Shown piece after piece: positions 45,834 to 56,500 of a DNA stretch of 64,000 nt. The stretch lies in NCBI GenBank assembly GCA_003868215.1, contig QWDQ01000001.1:372001-436000 (forward strand), read 5' to 3'. The DNA is from Pseudophaeomoniella oleicola (lineage: Eukaryota; Ascomycota; Eurotiomycetes; Phaeomoniellales; Phaeomoniellaceae). Under the pieces are notes generated by a model. It was not told where the DNA came from. It saw nothing but the letters and a program-made list of their open reading frames with translations, and did no database searches. How positions within the stretch are numbered: the first letter of the stretch is position 1; each line of letters begins with the position of its first letter. The translations under genes were made by a program, and so were the position numbers.

Positions 45834-46603
45834 AAGGAGGAATCTTTCTTCTTTTCCAGCCGCGGGGTACGGTAGAGCCTCGTCTGGCTCCCTCCTTGGT
45901 TGACGATCACGTTTTTGCCATCTTTGACAAGCTTGTCAGTACTATCTTTGAATATCGACAATATAAGAAGTTTTAAATCTTCTGTGATCTGCCTTTTCAT
46001 TCATCATTCGCGTATTCTTTGCCCTTGTATGCGTAGTACGCTCAACTGAATTCTTCATCGTAGGCTCAAGTGTAGGTATCAAGGTAGGTACCTAATGAGT
46101 GCATTCACCACAAGTGCTTCACCAAAATCCATGGTTCACATAGTTTAGGTACGTTTCCTAGGTACCTAGGTGCCTAGGTACCTCAGGCAGAAGATGATGT
46201 TAAGACGGAATATAGAAATCGGCATTTACTAGTGGATTTTTTCAGAACACATGGGTATTCAAGGATGATGCACAGTATGGTTGTGCCAGAGTAGGTACTT
46301 TAGATAGTGAATCAGTAGAAGTGTCTCGTCTCAAACTTAACCTGCTGTTACCTGATTTATTAAGACAAGATTGCGAAAAGCGGTAACGTTAGAGTGAGGA
46401 TGTGACTTACCACTACGAATACATCGAAGGATTCTCGTAATAATAAAATCAAAGATCTCACCAAACCAACCCCAATCCAATCCTATCATCATCCTTCCGT
46501 CTTTCTCCCAACCCTCTCTCCCCTACAAGCCTAAGTATCTACTATCTACATTTCCCCAGCATGTCCAATTGAAATACCATTGAAACATTTAAGAAAAAAA
46601 GAG
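45834..46603. other. Intergenic, HEM1 to DUF202 gene
   Basis: About 770 bases with a dense block of GGTACCTA/CCTAGGTACCTAGG palindromes at 46079-46190. No gene seen. Confidence 0.55.
46079..46190. repeat. Cluster of AGGTAGGTACCT / CCTAGGTACCTAGG palindromes
   Basis: Several overlapping copies of TAGGTACCTA and CCTAGGTACC in about 110 bases. Seen elsewhere in the window only in intergenic DNA. Confidence 0.65.
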
Positions 46604-47617
46604 ATGCCCTTAGCGTCCCTTTCACGCGAAATCTCGACGCTGACGGCTACGACGACGACGACGACGACCGCACCGCCGCCGCCATTAGAGACGACGGTCA
46701 CATCGGAAATTGAGAATGCGTTGGAGGAACAGAGGGCGATTTTGGTGCATAGGGGGATTTGGAGTCCGTTTGGGAAGAAGGGGATTTTGATTGATAGGTA
46801 TGTTATGTATGTTATGCGTTCTACGTCTATGCATCAATGGTGTTGGGTTTTGGGTTCTTTACTTTCCTTTGTTGCAGAGATGATGTTGGGATGAAAGAGT
46901 TTGGATCGTTCGTTATAGGTACCTTACTGTGCATGTCTGCTGTATTGGAAGGGTAAGGGAGGAGGAGGAGGAGGAGTTTGAGGACTGGGTCAATACCCCG
47001 TTTACGTCGTGGAAGAGAAAGTTGCTCTCGGGAAGTGCCTCTACTACCTACTGTCCTCCTGCATGTTGTCTATTTGGATACGATATATCGGTCTGCAAAG
47101 CCTGTTGCATTTTCTTTACTACTGCAGCCTTGAGCCCTCACGAAAAAAGAAAACTAACCATCCCATCTCCCTCGTCAGCCCCCTCCACGCCCACGACACC
47201 CACCCCTTCTTCCACCTCCCAATCCTCTCGCCTCTCCTCTTCGACAACAAGCCCCCCTCCTCCAACGCCCGTGACCACTGCGCCAACGAACGAACCTTCC
47301 TCTCCCTTCTCCGCCTCAGCATCTACCTCGCCGTCGTCTCCCTCGCCATCCTCACCTCCTACCATCTCAAACACCAACCCACTAGCTTTGACCGTAAGGT
47401 CTCCCTCCCGCTCGGCATCATCTTCTTCGTCCTATCGCTGCTGACCCTCGGCGCCGGCTGGCTGAATTACGTACGGACCGTGGTCCGATACGCGAGGAAG
47501 GCTGCCCTAGTGCAGAGGGGCCCGTTGAATGAGCTGCTGTTTGTTTTTGTTGGGATCGTCATCGTGGCGGCTTGCATTATGTTCTTGGGTAGCGAGGGTG
47601 GCAGGTCAAGAAGGTGA
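46604..47617 (+). CDS. DUF202 family membrane protein (exon structure partly inferred)
   Basis: Certain part: the frame ending at 47617 encodes a DUF202 domain with NARDHCANERTFLSLLRLS followed by three hydrophobic segments (LSIYLAVVSLAILTSY, PLGIIFFVLSLLTLGAGW, LLFVFVGIVIVAACIMFL). Proposed model: exon 1 46604-46797 (MPLASLSREI..., Thr/Pro run, ...FGKKGILID) and exon 2 47179-47617, 210 aa. The junction is phase-correct (AG + C) with donor GTATGT and acceptor GTCAG, but the implied 381-nt intron is far longer than others here, so a small internal exon may be missed. DUF202 proteins are small multi-pass proteins of unknown activity. The domain is safe; the N-terminal half is moderate. Confidence 0.65.
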
Positions 47618-47932
47618 TTTTGTTTTGCTTGACGTCATTTCATTTATCAGATCAAAAGCCCTGTTCATCGCTTTCACTACTACAGATGATTCCCTGTTAG
47701 AGATCTATGACACGATGTATGAGGTACTGGGTATGGACGACAAGTTAGATATTTCACGACGTGATATGAATTACCAGAACTTGTTCAAAGAGCAGATAAC
47801 TTGATGTTGCGACCCTTTATCACGGCAACCATGATATGATATGGATCGGATTGGAGTGGGAGAATATACCAGACATAGGGTGATAGTACAGTAGCAAGCT
47901 ACATGTGTAGTACAATAACGAATATAGACGTG
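47618..47932. other. Short convergent intergenic region
   Basis: About 315 bases between the stop codons of the DUF202 and DUF1772 genes; no gene or strong structure seen. Confidence 0.6.
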
Positions 47933-48562
47933 TTAGATACTGAGCGCGGTGATAGCGGAAGCAACACCCAGCAACGGGAATACGGCTCTACCGAGATTCA
48001 CCTTCCCCCAGCTTTTGATCAGGTCCTCTGTCGTCTCAGAACCAGCTTCTTCCTCAACGAGATCGTCTCCCTCGTCGGCTTTGCTTGCCCTGGCCGTCAA
48101 TCGATTGTTTGTCGGCCTGAGGAACATGCCCGTGTACGGTACGACGAGAACGTCGAACACAGCGGCTAGAGCAAGCAGTCTGACACGAAGTTGCCCCTTC
48201 GTCACCACAGGGCCCGCTCTCGTGAGCAGCGTGGCAGCGACGGCGTACGCCAACGCACTGGACCCTGCGACGACGGGCCCAGCTTTCTTGCCGTAATCAT
48301 ACAGCGTCTGCCATTGACGCGCGAGATGCGAGGCAGATGACACGGGTTTCCCAGCTCCCTTCGATGACCCACCGCCGCTGACGGGCTCCTTGGCCGGGTC
48401 TTCTTTGGTGGGCAATAAGGCCGGAGAAGTGGCAGAGGGTGAGGGAAGGAGCAGGACAGGGAGCGTGATGGCAGATATGGAAAGGCCCGTGAAGGCGAAA
48501 CCGCCGGCTAGGGCGATGCCGAGACCGGTCGATACGAGAACTCGGGGTGGGAGGTTCGGCAT
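47933..48562 (-). CDS. DUF1772-type membrane protein
   Basis: Intronless, 209 aa. Seen: an N-terminal hydrophobic segment (VLVSTGLGIALAGGFAFTG, then ISAITLPVLLL), a low-complexity Ser/Gly/Lys linker (about 45-78), WQTLYDYGKKAGPVVAGSS, and further hydrophobic stretches (LAYAVAATLL, LLALAAVFDVLVVPYTGMF, VFPLLGVASAITAL), giving about four membrane helices. The WQ-x-YDxGK / PYTGMF layout resembles the DUF1772 (anthrone oxygenase-like) family of small fungal membrane proteins. Some relatives oxidise anthrones in polyketide pathways, but no polyketide synthase is nearby, so a biosynthetic role is not supported here. The ATG at 48562 is the only reasonable start. Confidence 0.78.
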   Translation of the reverse strand: MPNLPPRVLVSTGLGIALAGGFAFTGLSISAITLPVLLLPSPSATSPALLPTKEDPAKEPVSGGGSSKGAGKPVSSASHLARQWQTLYDYGKKAGPVVAGSSALAYAVAATLLTRAGPVVTKGQLRVRLLALAAVFDVLVVPYTGMFLRPTNNRLTARASKADEGDDLVEEEAGSETTEDLIKSWGKVNLGRAVFPLLGVASAITALSI

Positions 48563-49487
48563 TGCGACGCGATAAGGAACTACCTAGGTAGTATGTAGGT
48601 GGGTAGTAGGTAGACCTTTCTCTCTTTTTTGGCTGTTGACCTTTGGATACCGTGAAATTGATGATGAATCGCTCCCCCTCTATTCACTTGCGTGTAACGA
48701 AGATCTTGTTGCTAAGAATGATGGCAATATGTATGGAATGAAGGGGTTTTGTTTTCTGATTTTGATGATGAGAGGTGATATTTCCTATGTACCAACATTA
48801 GCTATTTAATTTGGCTGCCTAATACGTGTAGGCTAGCGAGTCCCTTGATTCACTCTCGAGCCGCGAAGAAGCAAGTCATTGGCCATCGTCAACGACATGC
48901 TTGTCGAGGTTCGGGAGTCACGCCTACTGTTCATGAAGGGTGTCTAATCTACGTGCTCAAATCGACATGCGTAAGAGCGAGCTGCTCTTCGTCGATGGCC
49001 TGTACGATATCATGCTTACAGTATAGCAATGCTTCGGCCACCGCCATGCAGTGCCAATCGATGGCCTATGGCGTGACATTCTGGCCGACAATTCGGCGAT
49101 ATATACATCTGAAGCAAGAGTTCCCTTCGAGAGTAACTCACTACGTTAGCAGTATTCCTGTCTCTAACTGTACACTACGTGCATTCTTCACGGCGGCCAC
49201 CTCCTACAGGGCACTTCCCAGAGAACAACAAGGAGGTTGAGCCACGAGCTGTTAGCCACCGAGCCACTAGGAGCATCTGCCGACGCTGGATGTTTCGAGT
49301 ACAAATGGAAATCACTAAGATGTACCATGTTTGATGATATTACCTCATTCTCATTGGCACTGGAAGATTACTGGCATCAAGTTATCGAGCAGTAACTATT
49401 ACTCCAGTAACTTAGGGTCTCCGTAAGGTGCTGATCGGCTTTGGACACTACGGTAGAGGTCAATCGCATATCTCCGGACGGGGCATC

Positions 49488-49529
49488 GATGAGGAGGGAC
49501 TTCCTACGTAGTATTAGACTTAGTCACTT
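49488..49529 (+). repeat. Left copy of direct repeat flanking the microsatellite
   Basis: GATGAGGAGGGACTT at 49488-49502 and ATTAGACTTAGTCACTT at 49513-49529, separated by ten bases (CCTACGTAGT) that are absent from the right copy. Confidence 0.8.
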
Positions 49530-49560
49530 TTACTATATAATTAATAGTACGTAGTACCGT

Positions 49561-49573
49561 CGTAGTCGTAGTC

Positions 49574-49614
<41 letters not shown>

Positions 49615-49615
49615 C

Positions 49616-49667
<52 letters not shown>

Positions 49668-49675
49668 GAGGAGTC

Positions 49676-49733
<58 letters not shown>

Positions 49734-49745
49734 GAGGAGTAGGAG
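49561..49745. repeat. (TAG)n trinucleotide microsatellite, about 185 bp
   Basis: Long, slightly interrupted run of TAG/GTA units with TCG and AGG variants. It yields spurious poly-leucine and poly-serine-like open frames. Confidence 0.95.
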
Positions 49746-49754
49746 GGCGAGGGG

Positions 49755-49786
49755 GATGAGGAGGGACTTATTAGACTTGGTCACTT
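49755..49786 (+). repeat. Right copy of direct repeat flanking the microsatellite
   Basis: GATGAGGAGGGACTT directly followed by ATTAGACTTGGTCACTT; one mismatch to the left copy and no 10-bp insertion. Confidence 0.8.
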
Positions 49787-50355
49787 AATTAGGGGCGCAA
49801 GATATCCGCGGACATCACGAGCGAGCTTCCCGTTTCAGACGCACTAGCAGCGAATTCCTGATATCCCACCGTCTCCAGGCGCGGCACCTACTCGACTCCT
49901 CTAAGATCATCGCTGGGGTCACCTTTTATCTCTTGTCGCCTCCTCCTCCTCCTCTATCATCCCTGCTCGAGCCTGCGAGCCTGGTCTTCTCGTCGCTCAA
50001 GGCGCACGCATTCTGTCCGCTTTTGTGGGAACACGAGCATTGCTGGCTCGCTGGTCACTAGTCATGGCCCGGAACAAACAGCAATGGCCCGATAAGACCT
50101 TGGATCGCGCACCTTTGTACCAAGATCCAGGTTGTTATCGCCTATCGTATCTGTGAACTTGATCCATACGGAGCCACCGGCCGTATCTCCTATGCCATCC
50201 TGCCACCTGATATCTATATACTCTGCGAGCCTTTCCTTTGTGTAGACACTTCTATACTTTCTTCTCCTTGTGCAGTGCATTCGTAACATATCCATTGGTT
50301 CTTCCTTCACTTGTACTGCTCATCTTTCCGCCAACATCGTTGAGTCAGGCTGCTC

Positions 50356-52178
50356 ATGATGGCCGACATGGAAAAGAACGGACACATCGGAGACGAAAAG
50401 TCCCCGGATGTTCAAGGTGGTCAAGTGGTTGAGACTGCCGGCGATGTAGATGCCGCGCTCGAGTATCTCAATCATGAGGACAAGACGCTCATGTCAGACG
50501 TGGACGAGAAGAAATTGGTCCGGAAAATTGATTACAGAATTGTACCTTTGATGTGAGTGATGGCACCGCAGCCTCGGCAGAAAGGAGAGGATAAACAATA
50601 CTGAACTATTCTTGTGTGTCTTCAGGTGGGCTTGCTACAACCTTCAGTATCTGGACAAAACCCTCAGTAAGCCTATCGCGGAGAAGGACTAGAGGCGAGA
50701 ATTTCGTGCTAACCAACGATCTCAGTCAACTATGCAAATGTTATGGGTCTCGAGGACGACACGCACATTAATGGCGACCAATACTCACAATTGGCACTCG
50801 TCTTCTACATCACCTATCTGGCTTTCGAATTTCCAACTGGGTACCTCATGCAAAGACTCCCAACCGCGAAGTATCTCGGTGTGAACGTGGCTCTATGGGG
50901 CGTGATCGGTGCGTTATTTCCAGATGCTCGTGGCAGATGATACTGACGCGTCGAAAGTTGCCTGCACGTCCGCCGCCAATAATTTTGCCAGTCTCGTCAC
51001 TCTTCGTGTTCTTCTCGGCTGCTTCGAATCAGCTGTCGCTCCAGCACTTATTCTTGTCACGACGATGTGGTACAAGAAGCAGGAACAGCCTCCTCGAATC
51101 GGGTTCTGGTATGTAGGTACGGGAACCGGGACAATCATCGGAGCCTTAACATCCTTCGGATTCCAGCATTACGTCGGTCATCAGTTCTCATCCTGGCAAA
51201 TCATGTTCCTGATGTTCGGTCTTATAACCATTGTAGTGGGCATTCTGGTGTTTATGTTTATGCCAGACAGCCCCATGTCCTCATCTCTAACCCGCGAAGA
51301 AAAGATCTGGGCGATCGAGAGGCTCAGGGAGAACAAGACAGGTATTGAGAATAAGCATTTCAAGTCCTATCAAGCACTCGAATGCCTCAAAGACCCGCAG
51401 ACTTGGTTGTTAGCCGTACTCACAATCTCGAGCAACGTCCCTAACGGAGCTGTGAGCAGTTATCAAGCCACCATCATCAAGGGGTTTGGCTACACATCCA
51501 AGCAGACAGCTCTGCTGTCAATCCCTTCGGGCGCTGTGGCAATGATATCTGTCATCGGTGCGACGTGCTCCTCCGGATACTTCAACCGAAGAGGCTATTT
51601 CATCATCGCGCTCCTGATCCCTGGAGTGCTGGGTGGATGTCTCCTTGCATTCCTGCCAGATGACAAAAAGATCGGAAAGTTGATCGGCAACTATCTAACG
51701 AACTGTATTGGGGCCAGCCTACCATTGTTGTACTCGTGGGTTGGAGCCAACTATGCAGGGCATACCAAGAAAGTGACGATGAATGCTATTCTTCTCATGT
51801 CGTTTTGTACGATCTCCCCCGTTCACCTACGTCGTTTGCGAGGCATCTCAGGCTAACAGCATGATGTGTTGTAGGTCTGGGTAACATCATTGGACCCCTA
51901 ACATTCCGAAAAGGCGACGCTCCGGATTACATTCCGGCGAAAATTACCATCGTCGTCACCACTGCATTTGCAATCGTCGTGACGGCGGTCCTTCTGGCGT
52001 ACTATACGTGGGAGAACCGCAGAAGGGACAAACTTGGCTTGGGACAGCAACACAAGGAGAACAGCGAATTCTTGGATATGACGGATAAGGAGAACCCTGA
52101 GTTCAGAGTAAGTAGTCTCCTCATCTCTGCAAAAGTGAAGGATGTTCGTCTGATACCCGACTTTAGTACCGTCTTTGA
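50356..52178 (+). CDS. Major facilitator transporter, Dal5/allantoate permease-like (anion:cation symporter family)
   Basis: Six exons: 50356-50552, 50626-50666, 50726-50908, 50958-51806, 51875-52107 and 52167-52178; 504 aa. All phases agree, and the junctions restore family motifs (RIVPLMWACYNLQYLDKTLINYANVMGL, WGVIVACTSAANNFASLVTLRVLLG, LMSFCLGNIIGP). The last exon adds only YRL and the stop after ENPEFR, a common ending in this family. Twelve membrane helices are expected. Seen: YLAFEFPTGYLMQRLP, IGFWYVGTGTGTIIGA, MPDSPMSSSLTREEKIWAIERLR in the central loop, and WVGANYAGHTKKVTMNA. Relatives carry allantoate, nicotinate, pantothenate or other organic anions with H+ across the plasma membrane; the substrate here is unknown. 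An in-frame ATG at 50359 is an equivalent start. The first 50 residues are hydrophilic and cytosolic. Confidence 0.92.
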
Positions 52179-53199
52179 TGATCTTATCGCAAGAGGGCAT
52201 GTGTGGGATGCAGGACCATTTTCACGGAGGCATGGTATAGATTTAGCCGTTCAGCTCTAATGATTCAGACGGCTCCTCTGGATCGCCAAAATAATTATAG
52301 CACTAGTCTCTCTCTTCTGCGCTCTGCCGTCTTGGCGCCACGGAATCAGGCCAAGAGTATGTACATGTGCATGCAGCATGAGCGCCTAATGATAAGTGCA
52401 GGAGAAAGACGCCGGGTAAGTTTTGCACCAGCAGGATGTTTGTAGTATCTAGCCAATTGATTCTCCTCGACTTCAATCGCATCTTGGCTGCTCAGAGAGC
52501 TACTGAGATCAAGTGAGCTTAAATTGTCCTACCACTGTAGCTACTCGAAGCCAAAAGGACGAGTACGTAGACGGGATGACACTGCATATGGAAATGCAGA
52601 TGACGACTGTGGTTGAGTTTCACGGAGATATATGGCAAGGCAACTGGATGATTGTCGATCTAGCATGGTGATGGGTGCGAGCCCAAAAACCTTCGATAAC
52701 AGGCTGGATATCTGAATTCCTGAACCGTAAGCGGTACACTGTAGGTAGGGTGATGAATGCATCACGATCCTGATGCACAACACTTGAGTGCTTACTTATC
52801 CTTTGCAGCAGAGGGAGGATTCCATCGCCAAGAATCTGTACATGTAACTCTGTTTAACACGGAAAGCTGACAGCGAGACAGGTACACAGATAGGGTGTAC
52901 CGACGTCGAAATTATACTTCAGATGATATCTCCGTCTACCGTGTATTGGGGGCGATTGGTTCAATACGTAGGAGCTTGTCTTGATGGCGATCCTTCGAGA
53001 GCATAACGTTGTAAGGTGAGGTGGGACGATGGAATTCCCAGAATGAAGTCTTCCATATTGGGGTTAGCGCATTATCGGTGACAAAGTTTCTCCGCCCACA
53101 ATCACCCACAATCATGAATTTCAGAAGAAGCGATCTTTAATCCATCTCGACAGCAATCAACCACCCACGTCGGCTTCAACAACCAGAGACTTGCCCATC
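52179..53199. other. Intergenic, MFS gene to RPS18
   Basis: About 1.02 kb; 3' end of the transporter gene and the RPS18 promoter. No RNA or other gene seen. Confidence 0.5.
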
Positions 53200-53839
53200 A
53201 TGTGTAAGTAATGCGATCTGTCCCTAGTTCAGGAACTGTGGCGCTTTTGTTGCCTTTGAGTTCCAGCGGGTTTAGACGCTCAAAAATGTGGATTTGAAAG
53301 ACTGACAATTGTCGCAGCTCTCGTTTCGGGTGAGAAGAACAACTTCCAGTTCATTCTCCGTATCCTCAACACCAACGTCGATGGCAAACAAAAGATTATG
53401 TACGCCTTGACCAAGATCAAGGGTGTCGGTCGTCGTTACTCCAACTTGGTCTGCAAGAAGGCCGATGTTGACCTGAGCAAGCGGTATGTCTACAAAGATC
53501 CGATCGTTCCGGGAATTCCAATATTGATAAAAACTTCCCAGTGCCGGTGAACTCACCTCCGAAGAACTTGAACGAATCGTCACTATCATCCAAAACCCTA
53601 CACAATACAAGATCCCAGCATGGTTCCTCAACAGACAACGTGATATTACCGATGGCAAGGACACTCAGGTTTTGGCTAACCAGATGGAGAGCAAGCTCCG
53701 TGAGGATTTGGAACGATTGAAGAAGATCAGAGCCCACCGTGGTCTGCGTCACTTCTGGGGTCTCCGTGTTCGCGGTCAACACACCAAGACCACCGGCAGA
53801 AGAGGACGTACCGTTGGTGTCAGCAAGAAGAAGGGTTAG
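53200..53839 (+). CDS. RPS18: 40S ribosomal protein S18 (uS13)
   Basis: Exons 53200-53203 (ATG plus one base), 53318-53483 and 53542-53839; 155 aa, the usual size. Intron 1 (114 nt, GTAAGT...GCAG) directly follows the start codon, typical of ribosomal protein genes. Seen: [18 protein letters not shown], the helix-two-turn-helix region [29 protein letters not shown], and the basic RNA-binding end [29 protein letters not shown]-type sequence ending GVSKKKG (the central blocks are [20 protein letters not shown]). It sits at the small-subunit head and contacts tRNA and the 60S bridge. Unmistakable. Confidence 0.98.
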
Positions 53840-55131
53840 TGGTTTACGTGGGCTATCGGCGTGGTACTATTGGTGGTGGTGATCATGATGCTGCAGGGAT
53901 TTCAACGTACGTACGCTCAGGTTTATCTGGTGCATGGTTGCACTTCATATCAGACATCTGGGCGATGGCAGGAAAATGAGATAAAAAAAATCACATTTGC
54001 TCCTTTGAGTATTCTGCATGAACTTAACCATACACCTTCTTGATCGTAACTTTAGCTTCCTGGATGAGGACTCTTATCATACCAGTTCAGGCCATGTTCT
54101 CTCATTTTGTAGCGGGTGATCATTCACACAAACCCTCTGTCCTGGCATGCAAACGGCAGAATGTGTGTATTGCTGCCATCTCTCACGTCTATCACATAGA
54201 GTCCTCGACTACAATTTCTTTTACACCCCTTTCTTCGTCTTCTGGATTACCTTTTTCAAAGTCTCCGTTTCCGAGTCCGTATCTCAAATGCCTGCAGGCG
54301 GTAGCTCGTGCAACCGGTTTCGTAGGCTATGAACTTTGATGTTCTATAACCGACTCCTTTATGAAGGCCGTAAACCATAGCCCGCGGGGGTTGGGAGGGG
54401 AGTCGGCACTTGTCTCCGGTTGGTACGGACCAGATCTATCAAGAAAAAGTCAGATATCTGTGTCCTTCTTAGATCTACGGGCACGGGGCGTTGCGTCTCC
54501 CTTGCTTCAATGCAAGGACGACCACACAAAGGAATGCAAAGTAACTTGCGAGCCCAGATTGGAACGTTGTCGCTGTGCGCGTACTTCTTTCGGCCGATGT
54601 GCACCCTGTGGGCGTGTACAGACAAGAGGCAAACGAGAAAGTACCCTCAAGCCACCTTCCAGGCAGCGTTCCCCTCACCGCTACTGTTCCTTCAATCAGA
54701 TCGCCGAGAAAAAGTACCGTCCCATACTTTGTGACAGGTAGGAACCGCCAGCATTTGCTCGAAGAGTCCGTCTACTACCCTGTTACGGCTTCTGCACCGT
54801 AAAACGGTGGCACATGGAAGGAATCAAGAGGCTTTTGATCTCTCCCTTTACAGCCTCTATCGGAAGGCCTTGTTACACATTGTCGTTATTGCCATTTAGC
54901 CTTCTTCAACCGCCACAGAACCTTTTTGAGAATGCTAACTTTGGCGCTGTGGTACAAATCACGCGTACCTTGATCGATTCGATCTTGGGAGGACGAAAGC
55001 ATGCAGAAGGAAGACATATATAGCTCGACTTGTCTATCCTCGTTCTCCATGATATCCTTCCAACTCACGGATTACTACTCTAAATCAGCTACAAGTTCGC
55101 ATTCACTTCCAGATCCAAGATCCTTACAACG
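53840..55131. other. Intergenic, RPS18 to small secreted protein gene
   Basis: About 1.29 kb. A 126-codon frame at 54361-54741 and overlapping antisense frames have random-looking translations; not called as genes. Confidence 0.45.
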
Positions 55132-55748
55132 ATGGCGAAGATAGCAGTCTTGGTACTTGCTATTGTCCTCTGCTTCACTTCTGTTACGCATGGATCGTTC
55201 GTCCTTTCCCAAATGACAGTGGTAGGGCCCACAGCCGATGCAAATAACAATTTCTCTACTACTGTCGCATGTTGGTATCCTTCGACAGACTTGCTCCCTG
55301 CGATACTGATCTTGGACCAGTTGTATACGAGTCCACCGAACGTAACGTCACGTCGGCATGCAGTGTCACTTGGAGAAACAGCACGTCACCTCCAACCAAA
55401 GCTGTAAAGGGGTCATGTGAGAATAAGAACATGACCTTCGCGTTCCCGACAGGAACTTGGCTTGGAAACAACAAATTCAAATTGTCACTGTGGTTCAAGT
55501 ATGAGGATGCTAGGTATGTGTGACTGCTGGTCGGTCAAATACAGAGACTAATAATGGCATCTTATAGTGTCGGCAAGTGGCCATATGACATGGTCACTCA
55601 GTACTCGACTCTCAATGTCACCGAAGGACCTGATTGGGTGTGCGCCGATGATGGCAGTTGCCGCGCACCAAACGGTACGACCATGTCGGCGAAAATTCTG
55701 ATGGAAACCGCCAGGAAGAGAGACATTGCGCGTCTATTCACCGCTTGA
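55132..55748 (+). CDS. Small secreted protein of unknown function
   Basis: Proposed exons 55132-55270, 55321-55513 and 55568-55748; 170 aa. Seen: a clear signal peptide (IAVLVLAIVLCFTSVTHG), mature part starting SFVLSQMTVVGP, several N-glycosylation sequons (NFS, NVT, NST, NMT, NGT) and four cysteines in the mature chain that could form two disulfides. Intron 1 is exactly 50 nt (GTTGGT...CCAG) and joins two frames that are each open; the donor is not ideal, so the exact junction is moderate. Intron 2 (54 nt, GTATGT...TAG) is convincing and gives YEDASVGKWPYD. The general layout resembles small Cys-bearing secreted proteins of filamentous fungi, sometimes effectors. I know no named family and assign no role. 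Confidence 0.65.
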
Positions 55749-56500
55749 GGCAGCCGCAAGGCTACAAATTGGACATGAGTCTGGGATAAGAATACGAATT
55801 TGACGATCGAGACTAGGTGCTCATGGCCATTGGGGACGTTGAGACTTCGCAGAACTGATCTTTCATTCAACGATTGAACGCCGATTGACGCATGTAGCTA
55901 TTACCTTCGTAACTATAATTTATTGTTTTTTGTGACGTTTAAGCTGGCCTGAAGTACCTACCTACCTTGATTAGTGTCTCGTCTCAAGTAGGCCCGCCTC
56001 CTGTCGATGTGATATCTCACCTGCTGCATCCGGCTTCGGCGGTGGAAACGACCACGTGACTCTGCTATGCTTGGGTGTTGTGGCAACCGGATTGGAGTCA
56101 AATGTCGACTCCAACCACCAAAAGTCTCCACACTAATCGAGTCACAGCGGCCACTCAGCTGCTCTAACCTTATCCGCCAAACAAGACCCGGTGATTGTCT
56201 CAGGCACCAGGGAGCTTACCCCGACCACGAACACAGCATCTCTCTTCCCATCCTATCCTCCTCATCAATCAGCCCATCTCTTCATTGATCGCTATCCTAT
56301 CTTCACTTTGTGTCAGCTTCGGTTTGTTCGAACCGTTCAGCATCCTCTGTATCTTCCTCCTCTTCCCAGTAGTTTCAGGTACGAGATAACGACGAGGTTG
56401 TCGTCATTCTCCGCCTGCGACGTCACTGCTGTTGCTGGTCTCAACTCAGTGAAATCAATCAACTTCAATCCGCGCACGAAGAAATATCTCTGAGTACAAG
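55749..56500. other. Intergenic upstream of carboxypeptidase Y
   Basis: About 750 bases, pyrimidine-rich in 56236-56370, probably promoter and leader. TACCTACCTACC occurs near 55956. No gene seen. Confidence 0.55.

Larger units (their letters stand above)
48563..50355. other. Intergenic between divergent DUF1772 and MFS genes
   Basis: About 1.8 kb. Holds the (TAG)n microsatellite and the direct repeats flanking it. A frame at 48845-49240 lacks any recognisable domain. Otherwise promoter sequence for both neighbours. Confidence 0.5.

Noticed and set aside
46929-47444. Ser/Pro/Thr-rich 171-codon frame
   Set aside because: It overlaps the DUF202 exon in another frame; the DUF202 frame carries the conserved domain.
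47933-48562. Polyketide-type anthrone oxygenase role for the DUF1772 protein
   Set aside because: No polyketide synthase or other pathway gene nearby, so only the family is stated.
48845-49240. 131-codon plus-strand frame
   Set aside because: Translation shows no recognisable domain or signal; kept as intergenic.
49533-49784. 83-codon minus-strand frame made almost only of leucine
   Set aside because: It is the TAG/CTA microsatellite read in one frame; no other coding sign.
51898-52200. 100-codon minus-strand frame over the MFS 3' end
   Set aside because: Antisense shadow of a well-supported transporter exon.
54361-54741. 126-codon plus-strand frame between RPS18 and the secreted protein
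   Set aside because: Overlapping frames on both strands, random-looking translation, no signal peptide or domain.
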